Assembly (NCBI GenBank): GCA_026122225.1
Contig: JANEZZ010002363.1
Location: 1 to 64,000 of the forward strand
Direction of reading: 5' to 3'
Origin: Heloderma charlesbogerti
Lineage: Eukaryota > Chordata > Lepidosauria > Squamata > Helodermatidae
DNA length: 64,000 bases
Below the pieces are notes generated by a model. That model was not told the DNA's origin and ran no database searches. It was given only the letters and a program-made list of their open reading frames with translations. The translations under genes were made by a program, and so were the position numbers. This document shows positions 45,122 to 56,061 of the stretch, in pieces; within the stretch, counting starts at the first letter, position 1, and each line of letters opens with the position of its first letter.

Positions 45122-46734
45122 TCAGATGATGGCACTGATATTCCAAGCAAGGTGAAACAAAATAATTATAAAAGGAATGAGTAGCTTGTTAAGGCTGGTT
45201 ATTTTTTGTGAGGGAAGGAATTGAGGGAGTGGATTGTGAACCTCTGGGACAGAAAAATACTCAATTGATCAAAAGTGTAGCTGAACCCAAGTCCTTAGAA
45301 TTGGGTGGGATATCAATCTAAAGTAGCAAATAAAAGTACAAATTCTCCATTATAAGTATTTTAGTAATGTTCTGTTTCATCTTATATTTGTTATGTATTT
45401 ATTTAGATTCTAAATAAATAGTTTCTAAATAAATAGATATCAAAGATAAAATGAAACAGAACACAATTAAAATTCTTATGATGGTGAAATTGTATTTTTA
45501 TTTGTTCTTTGCTAATATATTTAAAAGCATTTTTAGACCACTAAAGAAAAACTAGTACAGCATTTCTGCGGAGGAAAAGACACCCCCACACACACTGCCA
45601 ATGCCCTCGGAGAGCCATCTCCCCAATGGAGATGATGTCTGGAGTGTCACTTTCACACCAGAGAATCATGGTTGTCCCAGTAGCTTATCCCCCAAACAGG
45701 TTCAGCACCTTGGATATCTCCTTTAGAGTTCTGACAAAAACCCAGAGCAGATTCACCACCCCACTGAAATAGGAGCCACCAGCCTCTACTGGTCCTATCC
45801 TTTGCAGGAAAAAAAAAAATCAAAATCTCCATCTAGGTCTGGAGATTACCTACCACCTCTGCTACTTCCTTCCCCTGCCATGTCCCAAGATGAATGTCTG
45901 GGCCATTGGGGTGCAGGAAGGGGGAGGAGGCATCAGAGGGTACTTTTGCAAATGTCCTCAGAACCTTTTCTCAGATATGTAGTTTTCTACATACAGGCCA
46001 ATGAGGTTTTATTTAACAGGAAGGAGCATTCAATCCTGAGATTCTGCCATCTGTCCTTGAAAGTGGTCCAACACACTGGCCTGTTGTTTGTCCCGGCAGA
46101 GCCTGAAAGAGGCGCAATCAGTTTTCAAGCTTAAGATCATGCTGTGCTGGTCCAGAAAGTCCTTTTTCATCTCTCTCAGAATTCCCACCAAGGGCTTGTC
46201 ACCTCAAAATAATTTTGCATAGGAAAGGGTAGATTTCATTCACTGTGCATATCGCATAACCTTAATTATCCATCTCTTTATTTTAATGATGAAATAATAC
46301 AATCTTCTATTTTCTCTAATTAACTTTATTAGGAAGGCATTTTATGTGCCTATTTTTTAAAAATGAAATTCCATTAAAAGTCAGAATATCAGATCTTATT
46401 AATTCTATTACATTACATGAAACATTTCACTGCAGAAAGGGTAGGAAAAAAAGAACTGAATCAAACCCTAATGCTAAGCTTTGATAATAATGTGGTTTTT
46501 TTAATTCAGTGTATTCACTTTTGTGTCTCTGTCATTTTTAAAACAGTCTGTGAAATTTCCCTAATGTGAATGGGGATTTCCCTCCTCCCCCATCAACAAA
46601 GATCAGTTTATCATGTGCTACTTTGGAGGCATTTTTTAATCTATTCCTCTTTCGTTTTTCCTACAAGTACAATGGAATGCTGAGGCCTCCAACCGTTCCA
46701 GTTATTCAGATCATGGCTCCTGGTTTTAGTTTAT
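45122..46734. other. Non-coding stretch with a small inverted repeat
   Basis: An imperfect inverted repeat pairs TGTTCTGTTTCATCTTA at 45369-45385 with its complement at 45444-45463. A 110-codon frame at 45802-46134 has no recognisable domain. 46180-46560 is AT-rich and looks single-copy. Confidence 0.4.
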
Positions 46735-47005
46735 ATTCAATTTCTTTAATATTTCTATTAAAATAAGGACCAAAGTGGCTTACAATAAAAGAGAATACAA
46801 TATAACAAAACAAAGAATCCATAAAAACAATAAACAATTAACACATCAAGAAGCAGCAGTATAAAACGTTAGTGAACACAGCATAAAACAACAGGATTAA
46901 AAGCTGATTTGAATCAAATAGGTCACCTATGGGAGTGGGGAGATAATAAATGGTACCAATTGCACCAGGGAGACCAAGTACAAGAACCTTCTCCTTTACA
47001 CAGCA
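46735..47005 (-). mobile_element. L2-type LINE 3' region, decayed
   Basis: On the minus strand, the end of an L2 3' region: an AAGGAGAAGGTTCTTG segment, a CACTTTGGTCC-type segment and an A/T-rich tail. No frame survives. Confidence 0.4.
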
Positions 47006-47029
47006 CAAACTACTGATCATTACCTTTAT

Positions 47030-47147
47030 GGGTGCAATCCTATGCAAGTTTAGACAGAAAAAAGTCCTACAACTCCCGGCATCCTGGCTGGGGAATGCTG
47101 GGAGATGTAGAACTTTTTTCTGTCTAAACATGCATAGAATTGCACCC
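47030..47147. mobile_element. Palindromic MITE, second copy of the 8488 type
   Basis: Termini GGGTGCAATCC and TTGCACCC, flanked by TAT on the left and TAA on the right. The arms match 8488-8616 (TTTAGACAGA, CTACAACTCCCGGCATCC), but mismatches between the arms are more numerous, so this copy is older. Confidence 0.75.
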
Positions 47148-49077
47148 TAAAGCTCCCCATGGCTTGACCTTGCTTCTCCAGTCCTTGTTTCCCGCTTATG
47201 TACCTGCTCAGGATGTTCACTCTTCAAACTCTGTCACCCTAAGCTGCCCCATACTATCTAACATGCTTCCCCCATGCATCAAACTACTTCCCTAAACAGT
47301 ATATAGCATCTCTCCTCTCGCCCCCCGCTTCAAATCTTGCCTCAAACCCAATGTTTTCTGTAAGGTCTTAACCTTCATCCCCAACAGTAATCCAATTTAA
47401 GCATGTGTAACCTGATTTGCTCATGATCATCCCTTCCAACCCTACTCTTCCCCTTTCCACTGTCAATGTGATAGTAAGCAGCCTTGGGGCAGGGGAGCTC
47501 TCTCGTTTATTTTTTATTTAAAACTCTAAATCGGCCAGAATCCTGCATGCCTTCAGGGATTCCTTCTCCCATATGTGCCTCCCCACTTATTGATATCATC
47601 TGGAAAGGTATTCTTCTGCATTCCACTGCTCACTGAAGTTAGATGCCCAAGTGTTGCCTGATTACTTTCAACATTATTTCTTGACCTGTTCCATTTCTGA
47701 TTCTCACTAAATGCCTCCTTTCTTTATTAGTTCTCTTGTATTCTATATGTTGCATAACGTTTCAGTTTTAGCTGGAATGTCTGGAATTTTCCACCCTGTT
47801 GGTATTTCTATTTTAGCCAGACTTCAAATCCTTTTAACCAATTCTGAGTCCTCATGGGCAACTAACCCCCTCTGCTAACAAAAACACAAACGCTTCATAA
47901 GTGTGATAGAGCTAGTTTGCCTGCTGCTGGGGTTCCACGTCAGTTCCCAAGCAGTAATTGATATGCTGTAATGCTTTCTTTATCATTACTGGACGGTAGA
48001 GACTTGAGTTTTTAATGATTTTCTGTCACCACCTGAAAAGTGATAAGCCCTACGAGCAGTAATAGTGGAATAAAGGATTCTCCGATACCCCACTGAGGAG
48101 TTATCATGTTCTGCTGCTTTTCCCAGCACATTCCACAGATGTGACTCTAGAGCGCGTGCAACCTAAACATTTTGGGCTTAGGCTAAGAACAGGCTATTTC
48201 TTACGGAGCTGCTGTACAGCATGGGTGACATACCACAGGCAAGAGATGGAGATCTGTGGGTAATTGACAGCAGTTAAAAAAGAAAAAAAAACTTTCAGCA
48301 TGCTTAAGACAGATGAAAAGTGTAACAATTCTTATCTGGCTGTTTTATGAAAGGAAAGTCTGAGTGAACATAGCTGGAGAAATAGATAGGCTGACTGTGT
48401 CAAGAGAGTGAAAATATCACACAACACCCAGCGGAATGACTTGTAGTACAGGCCTAATTGGCTTAAATGGCTTATTTGGGTTTTCCGTAAGCTGCAAATG
48501 TAGACCATATAACTTGTCTAGCCACAGCTGTTTTCTTTATTCAACATTTTATCTCCTGGGAAGGAGGTATAGCACTGTAAATTATACACAAAAGACAGAG
48601 GGATTTCTAAAGCTTTGTGGCATTTCCTCCACAACACATATGTAGTGTAAGGGATGGGAAGGGAATATATGCATTCATTTCTTCCACCACGGTCCCTTCC
48701 CTCCATGCTCCAGGGTGAGGGCTAATGAGAATGTCTATGGCTCCAGAAAGTGAATCTTAGAACTGACACAGAGCATTAAATCTGGGGTGTGTCTGTACAG
48801 GGTTGTCTCCTCCACCTTTTCAGTTCTTCGAGTAAAGCCAAAAAGAAGAGTCAGTTTTCCCTTCCAACCCTGAAAGCAAGCTGCAATTATTTAGTATGTA
48901 AAATTTATATATGTTGGAGGCAAACAGGATAGCGGAGACATGGTTGGATTGATGTGTGTGCATGTGTCCATAAGGATTAAGTTCAGGCAAGACTAGGAAA
49001 AATTAAGGGCAAAGAGGGAGGGACATAGCAAGTGAAAAAGGCAGGATTCAGGGTAGGGAGCCTTTGAGCTTTTCTAC
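47148..49077. other. Non-coding stretch, possible old repeat
   Basis: About 47280-47530 has a pyrimidine-rich segment with AGCAGCCTTGGGGCAGGGGA that resembles LINE 3' regions, without proof. The rest is unrecognised and no gene is seen. Confidence 0.35.
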
Positions 49078-49391
49078 ACAAGGGTGGTAATTCATTGTAT
49101 CTACGTTTGGTTTCATCGCAGAACTGAGATCCCAGCACTACACAAGAGCATTTCCTTTCCTGCTGTTCTGCTATATAACCTCTAGGTGGCACTATGGCAT
49201 AGTGGAATAGCACAAATACACTTTCTTTCACTTTCACAGTTAAATGCCCCATTTTCTCTGCTCTAAAAAACTTGCCAAAAGTGCTGATTAGGCACAGAAT
49301 AGAAACTGGAGGGTCAGGTCCTCTAAAGAACCCATAAACAACTGCGAATAGGGAATGATGAGCGCACAATAAATACCTCATGTAGAAAAGC
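49078..49391. mobile_element. TIR transposon, GCTTTTCTACA family, inverted copy
   Basis: Ends GCTTTTCTACACAAGG and CCTCATGTAGAAAAGC are inverted repeats. Flanks CCTTTGA and CCTTTGC suggest a TSD of 7-8 bp with one change. The interior is the reverse complement of 3660-3994. Confidence 0.78.
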
Positions 49392-49534
49392 CCTTTGCAG
49401 CATCATAGCAAAAAGTCACACATGAAAGTGTGAGCTTTGGCCATTAATTATAGCAATTACTTGGCTACTTCATCACATACCCAGACTCCATGCAGACTCC
49501 CTCAATCCCATGCTTTAGCTCACTTTCAGATACT
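49392..49534. other. Non-coding spacer
   Basis: Nothing recognised. Confidence 0.35.
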
Positions 49535-49680
49535 CTTTAGATCAGCCTTACCCAACCTGACATTCCCATATGGGTTGGACTACAGTTCCCACCATCCCTC
49601 AGTTAGCTGTGGTTGATGTGAGTTGTAGTCCAATACATCTGGAGGGTGCCAGGTTGGGGAATGCTTTGATGTTCCTTCAG
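49535..49680. mobile_element. Palindromic MITE, ACTACAGTTCCC class
   Basis: GGTTGGACTACAGTTCCCAC near 49574 pairs with GAGTTGTAGTCCAATAC near 49620. Outer CCCAACCTG pairs with CAGGTTGGGG. It is a foldback without coding capacity, of a kind common in reptile genomes. Confidence 0.65.
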
Positions 49681-50154
49681 ATACATGGGTGTCACTTATC
49701 TGTGAGGCAATCCCATACAGCTGGAGGTATGCCTAAACAACCCAACCACATGGATGGGACACAGCATGTGGGTTTCCATGGGTAAGACTTACACAACAGT
49801 TCTACCTACATAGCTGGGTCGTTCAGATGGTATGGGATCATCACCTGGATAAGCAGCTCCTGTGCAGCTCCTGGCATAGCTAAAGAGAGTTGTACAACTT
49901 GTGCCAAGGCCTGGAGGAGGCAAAGCCTGTATTCGCTTGTAATGCAGGAATGATGACAACATGGGAATATGATTAGGAGAGTGCTGGGTTTGTAGCTGGC
50001 CTTTAGGAATCACAGTCTGAAGAGTCAAATTGCAAAATCCAGAACTTGGAAACTTTCAGAAGCTGACACATACATAGACTTATCCGTGTACAAGCCAAAA
50101 TGGTTGAGGTTAGAGAAATACTGTCTTAAATCTGGAGCCTGTTCCACCCAGGAC
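49681..50154. other. Non-coding stretch, nothing recognised
   Basis: No gene or repeat is recognised. Confidence 0.35.
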
Positions 50155-50739
50155 TAGGGATGTCAGAGAAATCCACTGCTGATTCACATGAGGCCGGATT
50201 CTTTGGAACCCAGCCTCAGGAATCTGTAGCGGATCGGGACCACTTACCTCTGCTCCAGGAGGACTGGAGGCAGAACAGCACTCGGCTGCTTCTTGCCAGC
50301 CAGAGCCGTTCACCTCCTCCCTGTCCTTGCCAATCTCCATGTCTTTTCTCAAAAAAAAAAAAAAAGGCGATTTGCAGGATGTGCCCATAGACTTATATGC
50401 AAAATAAAGCTGTGAATCTTGCGTCTAAGTCTATGTGTCCATAGGCTTAGATGAGAGATTCACAGCTCTATTTTGCATATAAGTCTATGGGCACATCCTG
50501 CCAATCGCCATTTTTAATATTTTTTTTTAAAGAAAAGACATGGTGATTGGCAGGGACAGGAAGGAGGCAAACAACTCTGGCTGGCAGGAGGGAAGATAAG
50601 CAGCCACCAAGCTGCCCCCCTCCCCCAGAATCCTCACAGAGCGGAACTGCTCCGGAGGATTCCGGGGGGGAGGAACGGATCGCCTCCCCCCCCACGGATT
50701 CCCTACCGGAATGGACGGTGGGGAATCCATACACCCCTA
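50155..50739. mobile_element. hAT-like foldback element, 585 bp
   Basis: Ends TAGGGATGTCAG and ACACCCCTA. The element folds about 50437.5: ATAGACTTATATGCAAAATA pairs with TATTTTGCATATAAGTCTAT, GGCGAT (50366) with ATCGCC (50504), and further out TCCTTGCCAATCTCCATGTC with GACATGGTGATTGGCAGGGA. A donor-like GAGGTAAGT lies on the minus strand at 50242-50250. The 8-bp flanks match at only 5 of 8 positions, so the TSD is doubtful. Confidence 0.75.
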
Positions 50740-51015
50740 GCTACGACCCACACACTCAACAGATTCAAGGATACCAATATGACCCAAGTCCACTTGTGTG
50801 AAAGAATGATGGTTTATTGATGGAAAATGGATGCAGAGAATAAAAGAAACAAGGAAAGCTTACATACACCTTTAACTCTCAGTTCAATCACCCGGTTCCC
50901 AGAGAATTGACAGGCGCTGTCCCACGGGGCTAGTTATCTGAGCAGGTGGAGCACCTTCACCTTTTCAGGTGAGAACAGGTAGCAAGCCAATCTGCTCAGG
51001 ATTTTATAGGGCCTG
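50740..51015. other. Non-coding spacer
   Basis: Nothing recognised. Confidence 0.35.
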
Positions 51016-52346
51016 GGCTGCTTTACATTAAAGAAAAAACCTGTAGTCCTCCTGTTGCGGAGGCTTTTCACTAGGGGTGGACGAAAGTCGCTTACCTGTC
51101 GTCGAAGGCCGTTCGCGGTGGGGGGGAGCGCTTCGCTGCTCCCCCCGCGAAGTTCAGGCCGGGGGGAGGAGGCTTCCCGCCTCACCCGGCCGAAATTCAG
51201 GCCGGGGGGGAGGCTTCCCGCCTCGCCCGGCCGAAATTCAGGCCGGGGAGGAGGCGCGTCGCCTCGCCCGGCCGCGAACGCGAAAGTAAACAAACAAACA
51301 AAAAAACGCCCCCTGATAGGCTACGTGACAATTCACGTAGCCTATCACGGCTAGATCTGCAAAGTCAGCCGTGATAGGCTACGTGAATCGTCACGTAGCC
51401 TATCACGGGTGACTTTAAAAAAAAAAAAAAAAAGCGCGTACGCGAATGGCGGCCCCCATAGGGAGCCGCCATTCGCGTTCCTTATTTAGTGGCTGTCGTC
51501 TACGTAAATGTTTACGTAGACTACGGCGAAAATAAGGGCAACGCTATTTGCGTTGCCCTTATTTTCGCCATAGTCTATGTAAACATTTACGTAGACAACA
51601 GCCACCAAATAAGGAACGGGAATGGCGGCTCCCTATGGGGGCCGCCATTATCCGTACACACTTTTTTTTTTTTTTTTTTTAAGTCACCCGGGATAGGCTA
51701 CGTGACGATTCACGTAGCCTATCACAGCTGACTTGGCAAATCTAGCCGTGATAGGCTACGTGAATCGTCACGTAGCCTATCAGGGGACGTGTGTTTTTTT
51801 TTTTCTTTCATTGCAATGGCGGGGGCGGCAGCCGGTCGAAAGACCAGCTGCCGCTCCCGCCCCGCTCGAACACTGGACGAACCGCCAGCCGGACCCGCCG
51901 CCGGGAGGGACATTCAGGGAAGGTAAGTCCCATCCCGGGGGGGGGCGGGGGGCGGGGGGGTGCGGAGGATTTCTCACCGAAACTTGTTCGGGGGGCCGAA
52001 CGCGTTGGCGCTCGGCCCCCCGAAGTTTCGGGGAGAAATTCTCCGCCATCCCTACTTTCCACATTTACAGTGGGCTCTCAGACAGCGACCACGTGATTGC
52101 TGAGAGGGGAAGTTTTTAATTTTCAAGATTCCATAGATCTCAATGAAACACCCCATCTAGTGGCTGTTTTAATAGTGCAACAATCCAACTTAATTTGATA
52201 CTTCATTATTTCTGGATCTTTTAAACATCGAATAATTAGGAAATACCTCTGGGTGTGCCCTGGAGGTCGACGACATGAAAAGGTCCCGCAAACTTCCATG
52301 AGTGAGCAATCTCAATAGCAGGATAAATGCTCCATGTGAAGAAGCC
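51016..52346. mobile_element. GGCT...AGCC TIR transposon split by a hAT-like element
   Basis: The outer parts (51016-51071 and 52055-52346) align in order with the unbroken copy at 6409-6730: GTAGTCCTCCTGTT, CATTTACAGTGG, TGATTGCTGAGAGGGGAAG. They join cleanly once the inserted element and one 8-bp repeat are removed. Confidence 0.8.
51072..52054. mobile_element. hAT-like foldback element with nested palindromes, 983 bp
   Basis: Ends TAGGGGTGGACG and CGCCATCCCTA. Flanks CTTTTCAC (51064-51071) and CTTTCCAC (52055-52062) form an 8-bp TSD with one mismatch. The core 51310-51784 is one long palindrome centred on 51547, itself made of nine smaller palindromes. The left arm holds a tandem of about 42 bp (starts 51153, 51196, 51237) rich in CCGGCC. 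There is a poly-T tract on one side (51660-51680) and poly-A on the other (51417-51433), as mirror images. Donor-like motifs face outward (minus strand 51090-51098, plus strand 51920-51928). No transposase frame is present. Confidence 0.85.
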
Positions 52347-52889
52347 CCTGGTCTTATTATTTATTTCAAACTTGTCAGAAAACACACACACACACAACTC
52401 ATTTCATTCAAAAGGAAAGACGGGGGGGGGACTTTCTCTCTAAGCAGCAAAATAAGTTTCTTACAGTACAGAAAGAAGCATCCCTTCTCAGCTAGAAGGT
52501 ACAAACCATACAGCTACAGCGCAAAGCAACTACTGTGCATTGTTTTGGTTTCTGTTAGTAGCAAAAAGCATGGCCTTCACTGCTTGTGAATACAGCTTTG
52601 AGAACCAACTCTAAAATCATAAAAATTGCCAACTGCTCTAGCAAATTAGTATACTGATGCTACTAAATACAGCATATGACTCTGGGTAAATTCATACCTG
52701 ACTGCCCACCATTCTTCGGAAACAAATCCAATACAAATGCAAAATTAATAAACATTCTGCGAGATTGAACATACTAACTGGAAGGTATCCTGCACCCCAG
52801 ATTTAGAAAACAAGAATAATTATATATCAATGGACATGCTTAATTCAGTTACTTCCATTAGTCCAAAATAGGGCAGCTGGCCTACTAAA
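52347..52889. other. Non-coding stretch, nothing recognised
   Basis: A short (CA)n run lies near 52383-52396. No gene is seen. Confidence 0.35.
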
Positions 52890-53464
52890 TGGGACTGGCT
52901 GAAGTGATCATGTTATGTCACTACTCTGCTACTAGTCCATTTCCAGCCCCAATTCAAAGTGCTGGTTTTAACATTTAAAGCCCTAAATGGCTTGGGACCA
53001 GGTTACCTGAAGGAGCAACTCCTCCCATATATACCTACCTCGACACTAAGGCCATCATCTGAGGCCCTCCTCCAAGAGCTCCCTGCTAACTGAGGCAAAG
53101 CTGGTGGCTACAAGAAGGAGGGCCTTTTCAGTGACAGCACTCCCATCTGTGGAATTTCCTCCCCAGAGATGCTTGCCTAGTGCCTACCTTATGGTCTTTT
53201 TAGCACCTGGTGAAGAACTTTTTATTCTCCCAGACATTTGAAGAACTGTTTTTAGTGCTTTTAGGTCAGTGCACTTTTAGATCATTGCTGCACAGTTTTT
53301 GCTCTTTTCTGTTGGCTTTATCTTGGTTTTATTATGTGCTGTTTTTATTAATTGTTTTATTGTTTGTATTTTATGTCTTTAATGTTTTTTTTAATCTCAC
53401 CTCCCAGAGAGCTTAGGTTATTGGGGAATTTAAAAGTGAAATAAATAAATATATAAATAAATTC
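52890..53464 (+). mobile_element. L2-type LINE 3' end
   Basis: Broken frames correspond to the L2 C-terminus (AATTCAAAGTGCTGGTTTTA, ATTTAAAGCCCTAAATGGCT), followed by a 3' UTR and the AAATAAATATATAAATAAAT tail. It is 5'-truncated and more decayed than the copies at 26374 and 30455. Confidence 0.8.
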
Positions 53465-55415
53465 AATTGAGTAATTCATAGTTAATATATGGACTCTGTG
53501 ATTTGCTGACTGTATCAGAAACTTTTTATCATAAAGGCATATGTGGTTCTAGGGTCTTAAAGAGTTAAAACCCTTCTTCCTGTAATGAGATTCCCAGCAA
53601 GGAATTGTGGCTCCCCTTATGAAAACAAATGGCCATGCCTCATTTCTACTAAGTTTTATGTATCCTGGTTTATGCATCTACTAGGGAGAGTAAGAGAAGA
53701 GAAGGAGGGAGAAATACTGTACCTCCTATGACCTACAATCTTTTCTCACATGGATTCTAATCATGTCGTCTTGTACAAAGCTGGTAATGAACATGTTGCT
53801 TTCACACTGTAACCCTAACACATTCTTTCAGAGCACAGAACATGGCCTCTGTTTCATTACTGCTTAATTCCAGAATAAATGTTGCCGTCACTCTTTTATA
53901 GAGCTATGAACAGTGCCTTTATTTACTCGGAGAGTGCAATTTTCTCACATTTGACAGACCATTGCTCATGCTTTTCATTGTCACGATGTTAGTGAAATGT
54001 AGCATAAGCTTTAAATTTTCAACGAGTGTCCAATCAATAAGAAGATCCTACCATCCGAATAATGCCATGATATTTGACCAAAATCTATTCAACTGGTTCA
54101 TTCCTTGTGACTTACAAATGCCATCACCCTCAAAATGAAGAACACAGCTTTGTGCTATGACATGTTTTTTCCCCCACTACCCCATTCAACACTTCTAATG
54201 AATATATTTCAAAATGAGGTAGCCGATTAAATAAATGTTATGTGGTATATCAAAACAGTCAAATTAACATTATTTGTGACAGCAAAGTTCTGAGTAAATT
54301 ACAGGAAACTTACATATGCAGTACGTTTAGCAAGAATAGGGGTTTTCAAAGAGCATAAATCTTGGAAGATGTCAACCTGCCACAGGAGTGATATGTAGAC
54401 TTTCTTCTCCATATTTCTATGACAGGAACAAAACGTGTTCCTTGGCATGGTTTTCAAATGCATCGAATTAGTATCCAAACCAGAATTTATTGCTAATGCA
54501 ATAGCTTAGGAAAGCAGGGCCCATAAACTGTCATAAAAGGCTCCTATATCTCTGTGTCCCTAGATGCCCAATCTGACAAGACTATGATTATGCATTTTCT
54601 TCTCCATAGCTATTTTTCCTTCAGCCATATTGTTTAATTTGAGGACTGGCTTGAGCAATGAAATTTTCCTTCCTGTGAGATGTCTTCATTAATAAAAGAG
54701 AACCTGTTTCCAAGAAGAAGCCTGGCCTGTAGCTTGCTGGCCATATCCCACATTACCTGATAATAAGATGGAGGCAATGTTTGTCACCTCCAGCATGGCC
54801 CAGCTCACCTCATGAAGCAATTCAAGAGGAGCACCTGGACAAATCCACTCATGCACTCACATGCTCGGAAACATCTAAAAACATCACCAAAGAAATGCAT
54901 TTAGTGTTGTTACCCATTCGTATCTTGCATGATTATAAATTCTGAAAGATTTAAAATAAATATAACGAATAAACTCACATCAAAGAAAATCTTATATGAA
55001 TTGAAATACAGATCTTGTAAACCAAATCCTGTAATCACTGTCAAGGACTGACCATGGTCCTTGACAAGTCTCGGATCACTTTATGCCATCTTGCAAGTGT
55101 AATATATGAGGCTAGAACCATACGTAGTCATAGAGTCATTGCAATCAATGGGACCCATTAGCCACGACTAACTTAAGTCCCATTGGTTTCAACAGGTCTA
55201 CCTTAAGTATGACTAAGTCTGGCATGGATCCAACCCTTAGTCATTTTTACCATTTTAGCAATTCCCCTGCTCTTAACAATCCGGTCTTTTAAACCTGGGG
55301 GCTTGTGTTCATGTCCTTTGGTTTTTCTATCAATATTTTTGCATTATTCATATTTTGGAAGCAGTGTTCATAATAAGGAGGAAACTTGATATGGCTCTGC
55401 CCATCTTTTGTGTTG
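53465..55415. other. Long stretch without recognised elements
   Basis: About 1.9 kb with no gene or repeat I can identify, except a possible MITE fragment around 55140-55250. It looks single-copy and AT-rich. Confidence 0.4.
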
Positions 55416-55423
55416 TCAAGAGT

Positions 55424-56053
55424 TAGGGATATTAGAGAATTCCACCATGGACTCCAATGACTCCAATGATTCTTTTGGAATCTGTGGCGGAATGGACCAC
55501 CCACCTCCGCCACCCCGTGAAGTTGCCCCAGAACGGATCCTACCTGCCACCAGCTGGGTCCGGTCCGTCCGCTGCCGGTCTGCAGAAGAAAATGGCGTTC
55601 AGCATAGCAGATGCGATATACGTCCCTTCTCTTTGCCGTGATAGGCTACGTAAATCTTTACGTAGCCTATCACGGCAAAGAGCAGGGACGCAAATGGCAT
55701 AGCGGATGCCATTCGCGTCCCTATTCTTTGCAGTAATAGGCTACATAAATATTTACGTAGCATCCGCTACGCCATTTGTGTCCCTGCTCTTTGCCATGAT
55801 AGGCTATGTAAAGATTTACGTAGCCTATCACGGCAAAGAGCAGGGACGCAAATGGCGTCCACTACGCCGGACGCCATTTGTGTCTGCAGACTGGCAGTGG
55901 ACGGAAGTCTGCCAGCAGCCAGAGCAGGCCGGCGGCTCCACGGACTTGCCGCAGAGCCGGCCGGTGAGGATTCTGGGCAGGAGGGATGGATCGCATCCCT
56001 GCCCCCTGCAGACCCCCCGCAGACTCCAGGTAAGGGGGTTTCGTACATCCCTA
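55424..56053. mobile_element. hAT-like foldback element with perfect 8-bp TSD, 630 bp
   Basis: Ends TAGGGATATTAG and GTACATCCCTA. TCAAGAGT flanks it exactly at 55416-55423 and 56054-56061. Palindromes TAGGCTACGTAAATCTTTACG... (about 55640-55675), a middle one (55741-55760) and a third (about 55796-55832) repeat along the core. The larger fold centres near 55734.5, but the middle is lopsided, which suggests a rearranged loop. Donor-like motifs face outward (minus strand 55538-55546, plus strand 56027-56035). There is no coding capacity; small open frames are palindrome translations. Confidence 0.9.
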
Positions 56054-56061
56054 TCAAGAGT

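Noticed and set aside
45802..46134. 110-codon open frame
   Set aside because: No recognisable domain, no splice or promoter context, no related copy in the window.
51055..52119. Arginine/proline/glycine-rich open frames
   Set aside because: Translation of GC-rich palindromic transposon arms on both strands; no gene features.
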